From: an uncultured Lachnospiraceae bacterium
GTDB taxonomy: Bacteria > Bacillota > Clostridia > Lachnospirales > Lachnospiraceae
Reading direction: 5' to 3'
Length of the DNA: 7,101 bases
Assembly: GCA_905236585.1 (NCBI GenBank)
Contig: CAJOQZ010000100.1
Span: forward strand, 1-7,101
The notes under the pieces are model-generated. The model saw only the letters and a list, made by a program, of their open reading frames with translations. It was not told the DNA's origin and did not search any database. Positions 5,493 to 7,101 of the stretch are shown piece after piece. The position numbers and the translations under genes were made by a program. The stretch's first letter is position 1; each line of letters opens with the position of its first letter.

Positions 5493-6749
5493 ATGAAAGC
5501 AAAAGCAGTCAGGTTACACGGGGCGAACGATTTACGCGTGGATGAGTTCGAATTGCCGCAGATCAAGGATGACGAGATTTTAGTCAAAGTCGTGTCGGAT
5601 TCGATCTGCATGTCAACATACAAATGCGCGACATTGGGCGTAGAGCATAAGCGCGTCCATGAAGACGTCGCGGAGCATCCGGCGATCATGGGGCATGAGT
5701 TCGCGGGTGATATCGTTGAAGTCGGGGCGAAGTACAAGGATACATACAAGCCGGGCATGAAGTTTACGATCCAGCCCGCGATTAACTACAAGGGCACGAT
5801 GTGGAGTCCGGGTTATTCGTATGAATTTTGCGGCGGCGATGCCACCTACTGCATTATTCCTGCGGAGGTCATGGAGTGCGGCTGCATGTTGGAGTATACA
5901 GGCAAGGCATATTACGAAGCGTCTTTGGCAGAGCCGCTGTCCTGTTCGATCGGGGCGCTTAACGCGGCGTACCACACGAAGATGGGCGTATATACCCATG
6001 AGATGGGGATTGTGGAAGGCGGAAAATTAGCGATTACGGCAGGTGCGGGTCCCATGGGACTCGGGGCGCTTACTTATGCGCTGCACCGCGACCGTAAGCC
6101 GGGAATGGTCGTTGTGACCGATATCAATCAGGACCGTCTGGATCGTGCCGAGCAGTTGTTCCCGCCTGCGGAAGTAAAAGAGAAGGACGGAATCGAACTG
6201 CATTTTGTCAATACCGGCGACATGGATGATCCGGTAAAATATCTTCGCGATCTGACCGGCGGTACGGGATTTGACGATGTTCTCTGCTATGCGCCGGTGG
6301 CGTCCGTAATCGAACAGTCGAGCGCAATTTTAGGACGGGACGGCTGCCTGAACTTTTTCGCGGGGCCGACGGACAAGAACTTTAGCGCACCGATCAACTT
6401 CTATGATGTGCATTACAATTCGGCGCATGTCATGGGGACGACGGGAGGCAATACTGCGGATATGATCGAATCCTTAGAACTTACCGCGGCAAAGCGGATC
6501 GACCCGGCGGTTATGGTGACGCATATCGGCGGGCTTGCCGCAGCGGCGGATACGACACTGCATCTGCCGAAGATTCCGGGCGGCAAGAAGCTGATCTATA
6601 CGCATATCGACATGCCGCTCGTCGCATTGGATGAACTTCGGACAAAAGCGGATGAGGATGAGAGATATGCGCATCTTGCCGATATCGTTGAGGGCAACAA
6701 AGGCTTGTGGTCTGCCGAAGCGGAAGAGTACCTGCTTGCAAACTTTTAA
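5493..6749 (+). CDS. MDR-family zinc/NAD dehydrogenase, L-sorbose-1-phosphate reductase-like (SorE-like)
   Basis: A 418-aa cytoplasmic medium-chain dehydrogenase. The start at ATG 5493 has GGAGGAG (5480-5486) 6 nt upstream; the longer frame from 5376 starts inside the promoter. Catalytic-zinc features are DSICMSTYK (C39), GHE (67-69) and AEPLS (E147), as in sorbitol-dehydrogenase-like members. The Rossmann motif is GAGPMG (184-189), and D210 (VVTDI) at the end of the second strand suggests NAD rather than NADP. The four-cysteine structural-zinc loop of classical alcohol dehydrogenases is not seen. By recollection of annotated homologues, the overall sequence (for example GYSYEFCGGDATY, GCLNFFAGP, MVTHIGGL) resembles proteins called L-sorbose-1-phosphate reductase, which make glucitol 6-phosphate. 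The substrate is uncertain and another sugar-phosphate or polyol is possible. It is followed after 37 nt by a DeoR-type regulator, consistent with a catabolic operon. Confidence 0.85.
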   Translation: MKAKAVRLHGANDLRVDEFELPQIKDDEILVKVVSDSICMSTYKCATLGVEHKRVHEDVAEHPAIMGHEFAGDIVEVGAKYKDTYKPGMKFTIQPAINYKGTMWSPGYSYEFCGGDATYCIIPAEVMECGCMLEYTGKAYYEASLAEPLSCSIGALNAAYHTKMGVYTHEMGIVEGGKLAITAGAGPMGLGALTYALHRDRKPGMVVVTDINQDRLDRAEQLFPPAEVKEKDGIELHFVNTGDMDDPVKYLRDLTGGTGFDDVLCYAPVASVIEQSSAILGRDGCLNFFAGPTDKNFSAPINFYDVHYNSAHVMGTTGGNTADMIESLELTAAKRIDPAVMVTHIGGLAAAADTTLHLPKIPGGKKLIYTHIDMPLVALDELRTKADEDERYAHLADIVEGNKGLWSAEAEEYLLANF

Positions 6750-6786
6750 TACGGGATCATGCAATCCCTCGGGAAAAGAGGAGAAT

Positions 6787-7101
6787 ATGGACGCGGTTGA
6801 CAGACGACGTAATGACGAAGTGAATTTTATCAATAAGCGCGGGCAGATCAGTTTTGCCGAGTTAAAAGAGCAGTTTCCGGACGTATCGGATATGACGCTT
6901 CGAACGGACTTGAAGCAGCTCGACGAAGCAAGGCGGATCATCCGCATACACGGCGGGGCGAAGTCCGTCGACCGTGTGATCGGCAATGATGATTTTTTGC
7001 AGATGCGCTCGGTTCGTCATGTTGATGAGAAGCGGATCATAGCAAAAAAGGCAGCCGCCCTGATCGCGCCGCATACATGCGTGTTTATCGATTCCGGCTC
7101 G
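6787..7101 (+). CDS. DeoR-family transcriptional regulator, N-terminal part
   Basis: The first 105 residues are present and the gene runs off the right edge. Start ATG 6787 is preceded by AAAGAGGAG (6775-6783), with spacing of only 3-5 nt. The N-terminal helix-turn-helix (about residues 6-58) carries the DeoR signature: RGQISFAELKEQF, then VSDMTLRTDLKQLDE with the recognition helix, then IIRIHGGA (51-58). The start of the sugar-phosphate-sensing domain is visible (DEKRIIAKKAAALI, then FIDSGS at the edge). DeoR-family proteins usually repress sugar catabolic operons and are released by a phosphorylated sugar intermediate. Co-directional placement behind the dehydrogenase suggests it controls that operon, possibly through the paired motifs at 5354 and 5409, which would make it autoregulated (inference). 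Confidence 0.93.
   Translation, partial: MDAVDRRRNDEVNFINKRGQISFAELKEQFPDVSDMTLRTDLKQLDEARRIIRIHGGAKSVDRVIGNDDFLQMRSVRHVDEKRIIAKKAAALIAPHTCVFIDSGS

Noticed and set aside
5493..5507. CcpA cre-like match ATGAAAGCAAAAGCA at the dehydrogenase start codon
   Set aside because: It lacks the essential central CG (CA instead) and lies in coding sequence, so a chance match is more likely than catabolite control.
6753..6768. GGGAT-N6-ATCCC hairpin between the dehydrogenase and the DeoR gene
   Set aside because: The stem is only 5 bp and has no T tract, so it is unlikely to terminate transcription; the two genes are probably co-transcribed.
1..7101. CRISPR array, tRNA/rRNA genes, insertion sequence or transposase
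   Set aside because: I saw no regularly spaced repeats, no tRNA-like cloverleaf and no transposase or recombinase motifs in either strand.

Overview
The window looks like a chromosomal segment of a Bacillota bacterium, most likely a Clostridia/Lachnospiraceae-type organism of moderate GC. The evidence is the class III (Bacillus/Clostridium-type) fructose-1,6-bisphosphatase, strong GGAGG ribosome binding sites, near-consensus TTGACA/TATAAT promoters and an ApbE lipoprotein. The genus cannot be fixed from the sequence alone.

Layout. (1) The left part (1 to about 2074) looks accessory. It holds the 3' end of a HipA-family kinase/toxin gene, then a convergent small gene (63 aa, unknown, minus strand) with its own good promoter, then an AAA ATPase of the AAA_14/DUF4143 type carrying a PD-(D/E)XK-like C-terminal fold. 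A perfect 10-bp inverted repeat sits on the promoter and start region of the ATPase gene. (2) The middle (2093-5240) is metabolic. fbp is driven by a TTGACT-N17-TAGAAT promoter and is followed after 5 nt by apbE, a lipoprotein FAD:protein FMN transferase, probably in the same transcript. (3) The right part (5241-7101) begins with a 252-bp regulatory intergenic region. It contains a large imperfect hairpin, a consensus promoter (TTGACA-N17-TATACT with an extended -10 TG), and two copies of TTGTTGAAA(Y)AACA that bracket the promoter. This drives an MDR-family zinc/NAD dehydrogenase resembling L-sorbose-1-phosphate reductase, followed by the 5' end of a DeoR-family repressor that runs off the window.

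How the genes fit together. The dehydrogenase-DeoR pair reads as a small sugar or sugar-phosphate catabolic operon. The paired promoter-flanking motifs are good candidate operators for the adjacent DeoR protein (inference). fbp is a central gluconeogenic enzyme. apbE exports a flavinylation activity whose target protein is not in the window. The HipA, small-protein and AAA/DUF4143 genes look like separate accessory cargo rather than one pathway.

I did not find a clearly unprecedented system. The most informative non-coding signals are the bracketing repeats at 5354-5422 and the palindrome at 805-835. Gene-free stretches are short: 381-446 (one hairpin), 639-847 (divergent promoters and a palindrome), 2075-2148 (fbp promoter), 5241-5492 (hairpin, promoter, operators) and 6750-6786 (RBS and a weak hairpin).
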